Shown: positions 7,374 through 15,321, counted from the first letter of the stretch. The stretch: 27,492 nt of DNA from Maritimibacter sp. (GCA_020441225.1 JAGRMP010000318.1:1-27492); one strand, 5' to 3'. Notes: generated by a model not told the origin, from the sequence alone. A program made the numbers and translations.

Positions 7374-8645
7374 ATGTCCGATGCCGTGATTGCGAAGGCG
7401 AAGGAGATCCTGCGCCTGAATGACCTTGGGCACTACACCGTGCCCACCCACGGGCTCTACCCGTTCCAGTGGAACTGGGATTCCGCGCTGTCGGCGCTGG
7501 GGCTCTCCTATGTCGACGAAGACCGGGCCTGGACAGAGATCGAGACGCTGTTCGACCACCAGTGGGAGGACGGCATGGTGCCGCATATCATCTTCCACAA
7601 GGTCGATCCGGGCTATTTTCCGGGCCCCGAGGTCTATGCAACCGGCCGCCCGGTGCCGACGTCCGGCCTGACCCAGCCGCCGGTGGCGGGCTTCGCGGTG
7701 CGGCGGCTTTACGACCGGGCGAAGGACCAGGAGATGGCCCGAGAACGGGCGCGGGCGCTGCTCCCCAGGATCGCCCGCTGGCACGAATGGTTCTTCCGTG
7801 CCCGCGATCCGCACGGGACCGGACTGGTCGCGGTGATCCATCCCTGGGAGACGGGGCGCGACAATTCCATCGACTGGGACGTGGCCTTCGAACGGGTGCC
7901 GACCGAGGGGGTGGGCGAGTTTCAGCGTCGCGACACCCAGCACGCCGACCCGGCGCACCGGCCGACCCAGGAGCAATACAAGCGCTACATCTGGCTGGTG
8001 CAGCTTTTCCGCAGCCTCGACTGGGACAACATGAAGCTGCACGACGCCTCGCCCTTCCGCATCGTCGATCCCGGGTTCAACGCGATCCTGCTGCGCTCCT
8101 GCATCGACCTCGCCGACCTCGCCGAGGCGCTGGGCGCGCCCGATCTGGCGCGCTCCCAACGCGCGCTGGCGGCGCAGGGGCTCGACGCGCTGGAGACGCT
8201 GTGGAGCGAGGCGCACCAGCAGTACCTGTGCTACGACCGGGTGACCAACGCGCTGATCGACAGCCCCTCGGTCGGCGGGCTGATTCCCGCCTTCGCGCCC
8301 ATCCCACCGGCCCGGTCGGCGGCCATCGCCGCCCATATCGACAGGCTGGGGGAGCGGGTGGCGTACCTTATCCCCAGCCATGAACCGGATGCGCCGGGCT
8401 ATGACAGCGCGCGCTACTGGCGCGGGCCGTCCTGGCTGATCGTCAACTACATGGTGGCCGACGGGCTGGAGCGCGACGGGCATCTCGACACGGTGGCGCG
8501 GATCGTCGCCGACAGCCTCAAGCTGATCGAGGTCGGCGGGTTTTCCGAGTATTTCGACCCCGAGACCGGCGCTCCCTGCGGCGGTCCAGCGTTCACCTGG
8601 ACCGCCGCGATGGTGCTGGAGTTTCTCCACCGCGATCACATGTGA
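7374..8645 (+). CDS. GH63/MGH1-like glycoside hydrolase (glucosyl/mannosylglycerate hydrolase family)
   Basis: This is a 423-residue soluble protein with no signal peptide, so it acts in the cytoplasm. Its motifs match the (alpha/alpha)6-barrel MGH1/GH63 group: YPFQWNWDSALSALG near residues 29-43, HPWETGRDNSIDWD (156-169), YWRGPSWLIVNYM (348-360) and GFSEYFDPETGAPCGGPAFTWTAA (389-412). By analogy with mannosylglycerate and glucosylglycerate hydrolases, Asp163 is the likely general acid and Glu392 the likely base. It is the last gene of the importer operon, 21 bases after the ATPase, and would split the imported glycoside. The substrate could instead be another small alpha-glycoside; sequence alone does not decide. 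Confidence 0.85.
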   Translation: MSDAVIAKAKEILRLNDLGHYTVPTHGLYPFQWNWDSALSALGLSYVDEDRAWTEIETLFDHQWEDGMVPHIIFHKVDPGYFPGPEVYATGRPVPTSGLTQPPVAGFAVRRLYDRAKDQEMARERARALLPRIARWHEWFFRARDPHGTGLVAVIHPWETGRDNSIDWDVAFERVPTEGVGEFQRRDTQHADPAHRPTQEQYKRYIWLVQLFRSLDWDNMKLHDASPFRIVDPGFNAILLRSCIDLADLAEALGAPDLARSQRALAAQGLDALETLWSEAHQQYLCYDRVTNALIDSPSVGGLIPAFAPIPPARSAAIAAHIDRLGERVAYLIPSHEPDAPGYDSARYWRGPSWLIVNYMVADGLERDGHLDTVARIVADSLKLIEVGGFSEYFDPETGAPCGGPAFTWTAAMVLEFLHRDHM

Positions 8646-8804
8646 GGCGCGGGGCCCGGCTCAGGCGAACCCGATCTGGCTCGGGGTGGGGCCATCGCCA
8701 ACGGAGCCCGCGCCCGCCGGGTGCACCGCAGCCGCGCCGACGACTCCCGCCGCGCGATTGCCGGCGCGGCGTGTGCGATGTTCAGGGCTGTTCGGTGGCG
8801 CCGG

Positions 8805-8820
8805 TTAACACAGGGTTAAC
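8805..8820 (+). promoter_or_regulatory. CtrA-type box TTAA-N7-TTAAC
   Basis: TTAA at 8805-8808 and TTAAC at 8816-8820 are separated by exactly seven bases, the full consensus of the alphaproteobacterial cell-cycle regulator CtrA. The surrounding 21 bases (8803-8823) match a second box at 16409-16429 at 18 of 21 positions. No start codon of a recognisable gene follows, so the controlled transcript is unknown. Confidence 0.5.
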
Positions 8821-8874
8821 GGCGACTTCCATCCAACCCATTGATCACAAGAGATAAAGCTTTCTCCGAAAAGG

Positions 8875-8894
8875 CTACTCCCCTAGGGGAGTAG
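8875..8894 (+). terminator. Perfect 20-bp palindrome, probable terminator of the importer operon
   Basis: CTACTCCCCTAGGGGAGTAG is a perfect dyad. As RNA it folds to an 8-bp stem with a CTAG tetraloop, followed by TCCTGTTTT, which fits a rho-independent terminator for the plus-strand operon ending at 8645. It could equally be a DNA operator: the TAC...GTA arms resemble sites of NarL/LuxR-type response regulators. Confidence 0.5.
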
Positions 8895-8946
8895 TCCTGT
8901 TTTCCCTGGGAGACCCGTGCCGGGACGCGCCCGCTCACCAAAGACA

Positions 8947-8977
8947 GAACCGGACGGGAAGCGCGCCCGTCCGGTTC
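8947..8977 (-). terminator. Terminator of soxB
   Basis: A 12-bp perfect stem, GAACCGGACGGG (8947-8958) with CCCGTCCGGTTC (8966-8977), has a 7-base loop. It lies 50 bases past the soxB stop and is followed on the minus strand by TGTCTTTGG. Transcription of the sox genes probably ends here. Confidence 0.75.
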
Positions 8978-9026
8978 GTCATGCTCCCAATGCGGAGGTC
9001 CGAAACGGCGCCCGCAACGGGCGCGA

Positions 9027-10718
9027 TCAGCCCTCGATCACCTCGACGCTCATGTTCGGGTCGACCGTGACGCTGCCCTGTTTCCTGATCCAGCCCTCGA
9101 CCAGATCGAAGATCGCCGGGCCCTCGGTGCCTTCGTTGACCGAGGCCCAGCCCGCGACCACGTAGGTCTTGCCGGGGTCGATCGCTTCGCCGCTCTTCAG
9201 CAGCGTCATGTTGGTCAACCGCTCGCCCTGGGGCTTGGTCACGTCGATCCGGTAGCCCATGCCGCCCACGCGCACCATGTCGCCGCCCTGCTGGTAATAG
9301 GGATTGGGGTTGAACAGGTTGTCGGCCACGTCTTCGAGGATGATCTTGAGCTGTTCGCCGGTCATCTCGGAACGGTAGGCGTTGGGATAGCTCATCGCGG
9401 TTGCGTTGTAGAGGTCCTCGCGGGTGATCGGATCGCCCGCCACCAGCGACGGCCCCCAGCGGAAGCCGGGGCTGAGCGCGATGTCGGCCTCGCGCTCCTC
9501 GATCAGCGCGTTGCAGATCAGATCGTCCCAGGTGCCGTTGAAATTGCCGCGCCGGTAGAGCGTGGTCTCGGTGGTGCCCAACACTTCTTCGAGCTCGGCC
9601 TTGTAGGGCGCGCGCACGCCGTCGATGTAGCTCGCCATCTCGGCATCGGGCTCGATGGCATCCGAGAAGATCGGAATGAGCTTGTGGCGGAAGCCGAGAA
9701 GCTGGCCGTTCTGCACGTCGAGGTCGAGACGGGTCACGAACTTGCCGTTGGAACCGCTCGCGATCAGCAGCGTGTCGCCCACCAGCACCGGTTCGGGCAG
9801 GGCGTCATGGGTGTGGCCGGTCAGGATCACGTCGATCCCGGGGACCTGCGCCGCCATCTTGCGGTCGACGTCGAAGCCGTTGTGGCTGAGGCAGACGACG
9901 AGGTCGGCGCCGGCGTCGCGCACCTCCTGCACCACTTCGGCCATGCGTTCCTCGCGCACGCCGAAGCTGAGGCCGGGAAACATCCACTTGGGGTTGGCGA
10001 TGGGCAGGTAGGGGAAGGCCTGGCCGATCACCGCCACCTTGGCGCCGCCGCGCTCGAACATCTGGTAGGGCTCGTAGGCCGGCTCGTCCCATTCGGCGTC
10101 GAAGATATTCGCGCCGAGGAAGGGGAAGGGCAGGTTGTCGACGATCTCGGTCACCCGGTCGATCCCGAGGGTGAATTCCCAATGCGAGGTCATCGCGTCG
10201 GGTCCCAGAAGGTTCATCGCGTCGACCATGTCCTGGGCCGCGGTCTTCATCACCGTGTAGGAGCCGTGCCAGGTGTCGCCGCCGTCGAGCAGCAGCGCCT
10301 CGGGGCGGGCGGCGCGGATCGCCTTCACCACGGTCGCCACCCGGTCGAGCCCGCCCATGCGGCCGTATTCGCGGGCCAGCGCGGTGAAATCGACGTTGGT
10401 CAGGGCATAGGCGCGGGCCGACCCGGCTTCGATGTTGTAAAGCTTGAGGAAATCTTCGCCGGTCACATGCGGCGGCAGGCCCCGGACCTCGCCGACGCCG
10501 AGGTTAATCTCGGGTTCGCGGAACCAGACCGGTTTGAGCTGACCGTGGATGTCGGTGACATGGACGAGGGTGATGTTGCCGAACGTGTCGAATTCGAGCA
10601 GCTGGTCCTGGGTGAGTTTCTGCCCGGCGGCGATCTGGGCGAAGGCGCCGGTGGCGCCGGAGCCGAGGATGGCGGAAGCGGCCATGCCGGCCTGAAGGAA
10701 GTCGCGGCGGGAAATCAT
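9027..10718 (-). CDS. soxB: SoxB, thiosulfohydrolase (sulfate thiol esterase)
   Basis: The 563-residue product is the family's usual length. The start at ATG 10718 gives a twin-arginine signal (SRRDFLQAG, residues 3-11), so it is exported folded to the periplasm. Metallophosphoesterase-type metal ligands are seen in order: HVTDIHG (D56, H58), LLDGGDTWHG (D148), GANIFD (N204), LSHNG (H279) and TGHTHD (H302, H304). SHWEFTLG (178-185) is a SoxB hallmark. The C-terminal 5'-nucleotidase-like domain follows from about residue 350. In this family a dimanganese centre hydrolyses the terminal sulfonate from cysteine-bound thiosulfate on SoxY, releasing sulfate. It is the last sox gene of the run; soxCD does not follow. 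Confidence 0.98.
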   Translation of the reverse strand: MISRRDFLQAGMAASAILGSGATGAFAQIAAGQKLTQDQLLEFDTFGNITLVHVTDIHGQLKPVWFREPEINLGVGEVRGLPPHVTGEDFLKLYNIEAGSARAYALTNVDFTALAREYGRMGGLDRVATVVKAIRAARPEALLLDGGDTWHGSYTVMKTAAQDMVDAMNLLGPDAMTSHWEFTLGIDRVTEIVDNLPFPFLGANIFDAEWDEPAYEPYQMFERGGAKVAVIGQAFPYLPIANPKWMFPGLSFGVREERMAEVVQEVRDAGADLVVCLSHNGFDVDRKMAAQVPGIDVILTGHTHDALPEPVLVGDTLLIASGSNGKFVTRLDLDVQNGQLLGFRHKLIPIFSDAIEPDAEMASYIDGVRAPYKAELEEVLGTTETTLYRRGNFNGTWDDLICNALIEEREADIALSPGFRWGPSLVAGDPITREDLYNATAMSYPNAYRSEMTGEQLKIILEDVADNLFNPNPYYQQGGDMVRVGGMGYRIDVTKPQGERLTNMTLLKSGEAIDPGKTYVVAGWASVNEGTEGPAIFDLVEGWIRKQGSVTVDPNMSVEVIEG

Positions 10719-10770
10719 CGCTGACCCTCTCGAAATTCGGTGATGTGCGGGATGCGGGGTGCAAAAGGGA

Positions 10771-10793
10771 GGCGGCCCCGCTGGGGGGCCGCC
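10771..10793 (-). terminator. Terminator-like hairpin between soxA and soxB
   Basis: The stem pairs GGCGGCCCC (10771-10779) with GGGGCCGCC (10785-10793), loop GCTGG. It is followed on the minus strand by TCCCTTTTGC and lies 11 bases after soxA. It may end part of the transcription and lower soxB relative to soxXYZA. Confidence 0.65.
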
Positions 10794-10803
10794 GTCCGGT
10801 TCG

Positions 10804-11670
10804 TCAGTTGCGGACCGAGGGGGCCTCGACCGAGAGCCCGTTGCCGCGCGAGGCGACGTAGAGCTCCAGCGCATGGAACTCGGGCCCGCCCTTGGCGTAG
10901 CTCTCGCCGCGGGTGTCGCGGACGCAGCCGTAGAAGCGGTTGTGCATCGACACCAGCGCCGACTGCTTCAGCCGGTAGACCGGGAAGCCGTTGATCTGGC
11001 CCTGCGAGAGGTGGTCGGCGCGGATGTGATGGCCGTTGTTTTCCTCATGGCAATTGGCGCAGGAGAGCTGCAACAGCCCGTGGCGGGTGTAGTAGAGCTC
11101 CTTGCCCTGCTCCCAGTAGGACTGGGCCGGGCCGTCGATGGCGACGTTGACCGGCATGCCGCGCGACTGCAGCGCGATGGCGGCGGTCATGTTCTTCATC
11201 GGGTCCTTGTCCCAGTTCCAGGCCTCGGCGCCCATCCGGTTCACCCGGCAGTCGTTGATGTAGTCTTCCATCGACCACAGCTCGCCGTTCTCCGGATTGA
11301 CCTTGGGCATGACGGCGCGCAGGCCCTTCATGCTTTCCTCGATCGAGCCGTGGCAGGAGGCGCAGCTTTCGCCCTCGGTGCCCTCGACCGTCTCCCAGGC
11401 CGTGAGACCCTCGTCGACGGCCGCCATGGCCGGGTTCTCGAAATCGTCCATCTCCATGGCGCGGGTGGTCTCGGAGCGGTAGTGCCAGCCCGAGATCACC
11501 TGTTCGAGCGCGCCTTCGAGGTGGTCGGGCGCGGCCGCGATGGTGGTCATTTCGAGTTCGTCGTTGATGACCAGCTTGGCGTCCAGATCCGGTTCCGCCA
11601 ATGCTGCCGACCCAAGGCCCAGCATCATGGCGGCGGCAAGCGCCGTGGTCGTCTTCGCGCGAATTTTCAT
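10804..11670 (-). CDS. soxA: SoxA, diheme cytochrome c of the SoxXA complex
   Basis: The 288-residue protein has a Sec signal (residues 1-25, ending AALA). Two c-type heme motifs are present: CASCH (C103, C106, H107) and CANCH (C204, C207, H208). C141 (YINDCRVNR) and C249 (RFYGCVRDTRG) occupy the positions of the heme-ligating cysteines of diheme SoxA; C249 would be the active-site cysteine. With SoxX it oxidatively couples thiosulfate to the SoxY cysteine. The start ATG 11670 has GGGAGGAGACGCG upstream; the longer open frame to 11790 is not coding sequence. Confidence 0.98.
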   Translation of the reverse strand: MKIRAKTTTALAAAMMLGLGSAALAEPDLDAKLVINDELEMTTIAAAPDHLEGALEQVISGWHYRSETTRAMEMDDFENPAMAAVDEGLTAWETVEGTEGESCASCHGSIEESMKGLRAVMPKVNPENGELWSMEDYINDCRVNRMGAEAWNWDKDPMKNMTAAIALQSRGMPVNVAIDGPAQSYWEQGKELYYTRHGLLQLSCANCHEENNGHHIRADHLSQGQINGFPVYRLKQSALVSMHNRFYGCVRDTRGESYAKGGPEFHALELYVASRGNGLSVEAPSVRN

Positions 11671-11707
11671 CGCGTCTCCTCCCTGACTTGTTCTGTTGCG
11701 GACGGTC

Positions 11708-12034
11708 TCACGCCAGCTCGATGGTTTTCGAGTCTTCGTAGACGTTGCCGTTGTCCTCGTACCAGGTGAACTTGAATTCACCGGCCGCATCGATCATCGC
11801 GTCGAACTCGATATAGGGGTTCGCCGAGACACCGCCGTGGAGCGTCATGTCGATGACGTTCTCGCCGTTGAAGTCGCAGGTGAAGCGGTTGATGATGTTC
11901 TGCGGGATGAGGTTTCCATCGCCATCCTTGCGCAGGCCCGATTCCATGACGTGGCTGATCAGGGTCTTGATGGTGATCGGTTCGCCGGCCGCGGCCGAGC
12001 TCGGAACCTTCACGCGAGGTTTTACGTCTGCCAT
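11708..12034 (-). CDS. soxZ: SoxZ, sulfur carrier complex subunit
   Basis: The 108-residue protein has no signal peptide, as expected, since SoxZ leaves the cytoplasm bound to Tat-exported SoxY. Recognisable SoxZ features are PRVKVPSSAAAGEPITIKTLISHVMESGLRKD at the N-terminus, IPQNIINRFTCDFNGE, and the closing KFTWYEDNGNVYEDSKTI. It is an all-beta immunoglobulin-like partner that holds SoxY. It lies 37 bases before soxA and 78 bases after soxY on the same strand. Confidence 0.98.
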   Translation of the reverse strand: MADVKPRVKVPSSAAAGEPITIKTLISHVMESGLRKDGDGNLIPQNIINRFTCDFNGENVIDMTLHGGVSANPYIEFDAMIDAAGEFKFTWYEDNGNVYEDSKTIELA

Positions 12035-12112
12035 TTGGTGCTCCAGAATATGCGTGTTTCTGACGTCCCGCGCCGGGGTCCTGGACGAGGGCGCGGGCTG
12101 TGGCTTCGCGTG

Positions 12113-12532
12113 TCAGCCGCCGCAGCCGCCGACCGTCACCTTGACGGGCTGGGCGGTCATGACGACGCTGCCGTCGCCCATCCGGGCCAGCGCGGTCACA
12201 TCCTGCGACTTGGCCAGGCGGATCCGGGTCGACAGGCGCTGCGACCCGGCCTTGGGGCCGAATTTCACGCTTGCGATATCGGCCGACGGGTTGCCCGGGG
12301 CGACGATGGCGATCTCTGTGGCGCCAGGCGCCTCGACTTCGACCGGCACCACGTTGCCGTTCTCGGCGATCTCGGGCGCGGTCAGGGTGATCCCGCCGTC
12401 GCCGACATCCGCGCCGCCGGTGAACGCGGCGATCGCTTCCTCGCCGGTGGCGGCGAAGGCCCCGCGGGTCACGGCGATGAGCGCGATCGCGCTTGCGCCG
12501 GCGGCCAGGGCGTTTCGTCTCGTAAAGGTCAT
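12113..12532 (-). CDS. soxY: SoxY, sulfur-carrying protein
   Basis: The 139-residue protein begins with a twin-arginine leader (FTRRNALAAGASA; R5, R6) cleaved near AFA-ATG. It ends in the diagnostic flexible arm GGCGG, whose C137 carries the sulfur substrate between SoxXA and SoxB. The middle is the immunoglobulin-like SoxY domain (ITLTAPEIAENGNVVPVEVEA). soxX ends 35 bases upstream, so soxX, Y, Z and A form one tight run. Confidence 0.98.
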   Translation of the reverse strand: MTFTRRNALAAGASAIALIAVTRGAFAATGEEAIAAFTGGADVGDGGITLTAPEIAENGNVVPVEVEAPGATEIAIVAPGNPSADIASVKFGPKAGSQRLSTRIRLAKSQDVTALARMGDGSVVMTAQPVKVTVGGCGG

Positions 12533-12567
12533 TGTCAGTTACCTCATGTGTCTGATGGCTGCGCCGC

Positions 12568-13053
12568 TCATTCCGGAAGCGGTTCGTCGAAAGTCTTGAG
12601 CAGGGCGACGAGGTCTTCGACCTGCTGTGCGGTCAGAACCGTCACTTCTTCGGTCGCCGCCTTGCCGGTGTAGCCGTCGCCGGGGCGGTAGATGTCGTCG
12701 AGATTGTAGAAGGCCGGCATCACGGTGCCCGGGAACGCCTTTTTCGAGTTCACGAGAATCCCGCGCAGGGTTGCCTCGTCGTAGACATTGGCGATGCCGG
12801 TCAGCACCGGTCCGACGTCCCCGGGGAAGGGCATGTCGGCCCAGCCCTCGGCGAAGTGGCAGGCGACGCAATTGCCGATGCCACGCTGGGTCGCGGCGTT
12901 GAAACCGGCTTCCGGGTCGCCGGGCGTGTCGGTCAGGGGGGTCGCCACCTCACCAAGTTCGCCGAAGACCACGTCCCGCGGGGCCGTTTCGGCGCTCAGA
13001 ACGGATGGAATTACCATCGTCGCTGCCGCGCAAAGCACGAACAGTTTTCTCAT
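12568..13053 (-). CDS. soxX: SoxX, monoheme cytochrome c of the SoxXA complex
   Basis: From ATG 13053 the protein is 161 residues with a Sec signal (residues 1-20, VLSAE). The heme motif is CVACH (C62, C65, H66) and the likely axial methionine is M112 in KKAFPGTVMPAFYN. SoxX takes electrons from the SoxA active site and passes them to small cytochromes. The start follows GGGAGGGCTCCG; the open frame upstream to 13287 crosses the regulatory region and is not coding. An inverted repeat at 13151-13168 suggests its own promoter and operator. Confidence 0.97.
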   Translation of the reverse strand: MRKLFVLCAAATMVIPSVLSAETAPRDVVFGELGEVATPLTDTPGDPEAGFNAATQRGIGNCVACHFAEGWADMPFPGDVGPVLTGIANVYDEATLRGILVNSKKAFPGTVMPAFYNLDDIYRPGDGYTGKAATEEVTVLTAQQVEDLVALLKTFDEPLPE

Positions 13054-13150
13054 CGGAGCCCTCCCTGATGCTCTCGTTTCGCCGCGGCTTTGTGCCGCTG
13101 TAGTTGCGTCATTTTGCCCAATTGGGCAGCGCGCGACTCGGAACGTAGCA

Positions 13151-13168
13151 GTCATATTGAAATATGAC
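13151..13168. promoter_or_regulatory. AT-rich inverted repeat upstream of soxX, candidate SoxR operator
   Basis: GTCATATT (13151-13158) and AATATGAC (13161-13168) are perfect 8-bp arms around GA, 98 bases before the soxX start. In Paracoccus pantotrophus the ArsR-family repressor SoxR binds the soxW-soxX intergenic region, which is this position. The site shares TTCAATAT with the repeat at 15355-15376. Confidence 0.6.
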
Positions 13169-13188
13169 CATATGTTTTTGTCGCTGCT

Positions 13189-13205
13189 GCGCAACATTAT
13201 TGCGC
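13189..13205 (-). other. Stem-loop between soxW and soxX genes
   Basis: GCGCAA (13189-13194) pairs with TTGCGC (13200-13205) around CATTA. It lies just before the soxW-like stop on the plus strand, so after the soxX promoter region; on the minus strand it precedes the candidate operator. No T-run follows, so a terminator role is doubtful. Confidence 0.35.
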
Positions 13206-13228
13206 CGCACTGCAGAAAGCTGCAATCC

Positions 13229-13816
13229 TCAGTTCTGCCCGTAGAAGTTTTCGGCGAAGTAACGCTGGAAATTCGGCTCGGTTTCATAGGCCTTGTCGCG
13301 GATCCAGGTGAACATCGCGAGGGTCGTGTTGCGCTCGAATGCGCCCGGCATCACCGCGACCGCGTTCTGCACCGCGGTTTGGGTTTCGTCGGCCGCCTCG
13401 GGCAGAAAGATCATCGTGGGCGTGAAGAGCAGGCCCCATCGGCGGACCATGTCCTTTTCGCTCATCACCGTGCCGTCGAAATCGGTTACCTCGAGCGCGC
13501 CGAACATGTTGAGTTGCACCACGAAGAAGCTCTCGCGGATGATCGCGTCGATGGCGGGTTTGGGAAAGATCTCCTCGTGCATCTTGGTGCAGTAGATACA
13601 GCCGCGCTGTTCGACGATCACCATCATCCGCTTGCCCTGGGCGGTGGCCTCGGCGAGGTCTTCGCCGAGGTCGAGGAAGGTCTCCTGCAGCCAGTCGGGC
13701 TTGTGCAGCCCGTCGTCGCCCAGGGTGACCTCGGCGTGGGCTGGGACGGTGAGAGCGAGGGCGGCGGCCGAGATCGCGGGGCCGAAATTTCGGAACAAGA
13801 AACGGCGGAGAAACAT
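13229..13816 (-). CDS. soxW: SoxW-like periplasmic thioredoxin, copy 1
   Basis: The 195-residue protein has a signal peptide (residues 1-28, VPAHA) and a thioredoxin fold with active site CIYC (C73, C76) and cis-proline P133 (FTPT). It would receive reducing power from the membrane protein SoxV and keep periplasmic Sox components, likely the SoxY cysteine, in active thiol state. It is clearly a tandem copy of the gene at 13911-14504: GDDGLHKPDW, ETFLDL, EQRGCIYC, KMHEE, VTDFDGT and FTPTM are shared in order. Which copy is the functional equivalent of Paracoccus SoxW is not known. Confidence 0.92.
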   Translation of the reverse strand: MFLRRFLFRNFGPAISAAALALTVPAHAEVTLGDDGLHKPDWLQETFLDLGEDLAEATAQGKRMMVIVEQRGCIYCTKMHEEIFPKPAIDAIIRESFFVVQLNMFGALEVTDFDGTVMSEKDMVRRWGLLFTPTMIFLPEAADETQTAVQNAVAVMPGAFERNTTLAMFTWIRDKAYETEPNFQRYFAENFYGQN

Positions 13817-13910
13817 GGGTCACTTTCCTGGCTGGGTGCGGATCGACGGTCCCAGGACCGGGCGGGCTTTCGCCGGTTGGGCCGGGTTGGGCGGCGTCAG
13901 GCGGGGGCGA

Positions 13911-14504
13911 TCACTCTGCGTAGATGTCCCGGTCGACGTTGAAATACTCATCGACGTAGTAGCGCTGCAGCTGCGGCTCGGTGAGGTAGGCCTTGTCCTT
14001 GATCCAGGTGAACAGGGCATGGGCCATGCGCGGCTCGAAGGCGCCGGGCAGGAAGGCGACGGCGCCGCGGGGCGCGATCACGTCCTCGGGCACGTCTTCG
14101 GGCATGAACAGCATCGTCGGGGTGAAGATGACCCCCCAGCGCACCGCCATGTCCTTTTCCGACAGGGTGGTGCCGTCGAAATCGGTCACTTCCTTGTCGC
14201 CGTAGATATTGATCTGCACGACGAAGAAGTTTTCCCGGATCAGCTTGTCGATCGACGCGATCGGAAACACCTCTTCATGCATTTTCTTGCAGTAGATGCA
14301 GCCCCGTTGCTCGGCGATGATCAGCAGGCGCTTGCCCTCCTGGTTGGCCTCGGCGAGGTCGTCGCGCAGATCGAGGAATGTTTCACGGACCCAGTCGGGC
14401 TTGTGCAACCCGTCTTCTCCGATCGGGATCTCGGCGAAGGTCGGGGTGGCGAGCCCGAGAAGGGCGAGGGCGGCGAAGCGGCGCAGCAAGGTGAGCAGGG
14501 GCAT
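13911..14504 (-). CDS. soxW: SoxW-like periplasmic thioredoxin, copy 2
   Basis: The 197-residue protein has a signal peptide (residues 1-24, TPTFA), active site CIYC (C69, C72) and cis-proline P129. It sits between soxV and the first copy, 67 bases after the soxV stop and 94 before the next start. Differences from copy 1 fall mainly in the signal peptide, the loop after the cis-proline (PEDVPEDVIAPRGAV) and the C-terminal tail, which suggests separate partners or redox potentials. Confidence 0.92.
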   Translation of the reverse strand: MPLLTLLRRFAALALLGLATPTFAEIPIGEDGLHKPDWVRETFLDLRDDLAEANQEGKRLLIIAEQRGCIYCKKMHEEVFPIASIDKLIRENFFVVQINIYGDKEVTDFDGTTLSEKDMAVRWGVIFTPTMLFMPEDVPEDVIAPRGAVAFLPGAFEPRMAHALFTWIKDKAYLTEPQLQRYYVDEYFNVDRDIYAE

Positions 14505-14571
14505 GGTCGCGGGTCCTCTCTACAGGTCGGGTTTGGCGGGCCGCACCCCGTGGGGCGGGATGGGAGCCGGC

Positions 14572-15321
14572 TCAGACGATGGTGTTTTCCCAGCTGAAAT
14601 TGTCGATCAGCCATTGGGCGATGACGTTGACGGAATTGGTCACGATGAGCAGGGCGAAGACGATCAGCATAACCCCCATCGCCTTTTCGACATAGCCCAT
14701 CAGCTTGCGGTTGCGCGCGACCCAGCCGAGGAAGGGGCGCGCGAGGGCGGCGGCGATGACGAAGGGCAGGGTCATGGCGAGGCCGTAGACCAGCAGCAGC
14801 AGGCCGCCGCGCAGGAGATCGCCGGTGCCGGACGCGACGAACAGGATCGCCGCGAGCGCCGGACCCACGCAGGGCGTCCAGCCGAAGCCGAAGGCGAGGC
14901 CCATGACATAGGCGCCGGCCATGGTCGAGGGGTCGGTCTTCGCTTCCACCCGGGCCTCGCGGTAGAGGAAGGGGATGCGCAGGATGCCGAGGAAGTGCAG
15001 GCCGAAGACCGCGAGGATCGCCGCCGCCACGTAGGACAGCGGCGTTTTCCACTGGGCGAAGGCGGCGCCCGCCGCGGTGGCGCCGAGGCCGAGGAGCACG
15101 AAGATCGTCGTCACCCCGAGGGCGAAGGCGATGGCCGAGAGGATCAGGCGGGTCTGCGCCGCGCGCGGGATCGCCGGCGCGTCGCCGGTTCCGTGCAGCT
15201 CCTGCATCGACAGCCCGGCCATGTAGGACAGATAGAAGGGCACCATCGGCAGGATGCAGGGCGAGAAGAACGACAGCAACCCCGCGAGGGCCGCGCCGCC
15301 GAATGTGATGTCCAAACCCAT
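14572..15321 (-). CDS. soxV: SoxV, CcdA/DsbD-type thiol-electron transporter
   Basis: The 249-residue membrane protein has six hydrophobic segments and the two conserved cysteines of the CcdA family: FSPCILPM in the first segment and GWTPCVGP in the fourth. It carries electrons from cytoplasmic thioredoxin across the membrane to SoxW-type proteins. The start ATG 15321 gives the standard CcdA N-terminus (MGLDITFGGAALAGLLSFFSP) preceded by an AAGGACAAG purine stretch. It is the first gene of the minus-strand sox run and faces soxS across a 65-base gap with operator-like repeats. Confidence 0.95.
   Translation of the reverse strand: MGLDITFGGAALAGLLSFFSPCILPMVPFYLSYMAGLSMQELHGTGDAPAIPRAAQTRLILSAIAFALGVTTIFVLLGLGATAAGAAFAQWKTPLSYVAAAILAVFGLHFLGILRIPFLYREARVEAKTDPSTMAGAYVMGLAFGFGWTPCVGPALAAILFVASGTGDLLRGGLLLLVYGLAMTLPFVIAAALARPFLGWVARNRKLMGYVEKAMGVMLIVFALLIVTNSVNVIAQWLIDNFSWENTIV

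Larger units (their letters stand above)
8646..9026. other. 381-base convergent intergenic region
   Basis: It lies between the hydrolase (plus strand) and soxB (minus strand) and holds no convincing gene in either direction. It contains a CtrA-type box (8805-8820), a perfect 20-bp palindrome (8875-8894) and the soxB terminator (8947-8977), listed separately. Confidence 0.7.

Noticed and set aside
6222..8639. 805-codon minus-strand open frame
   Set aside because: It lies opposite the ATPase and hydrolase genes, both with intact catalytic motifs; shadow frame.
8642..8857. Small plus-strand gene after the hydrolase
   Set aside because: Arg/Pro-rich translation with no pattern, overlapping the hydrolase stop and the CtrA-type box; no ribosome binding site.
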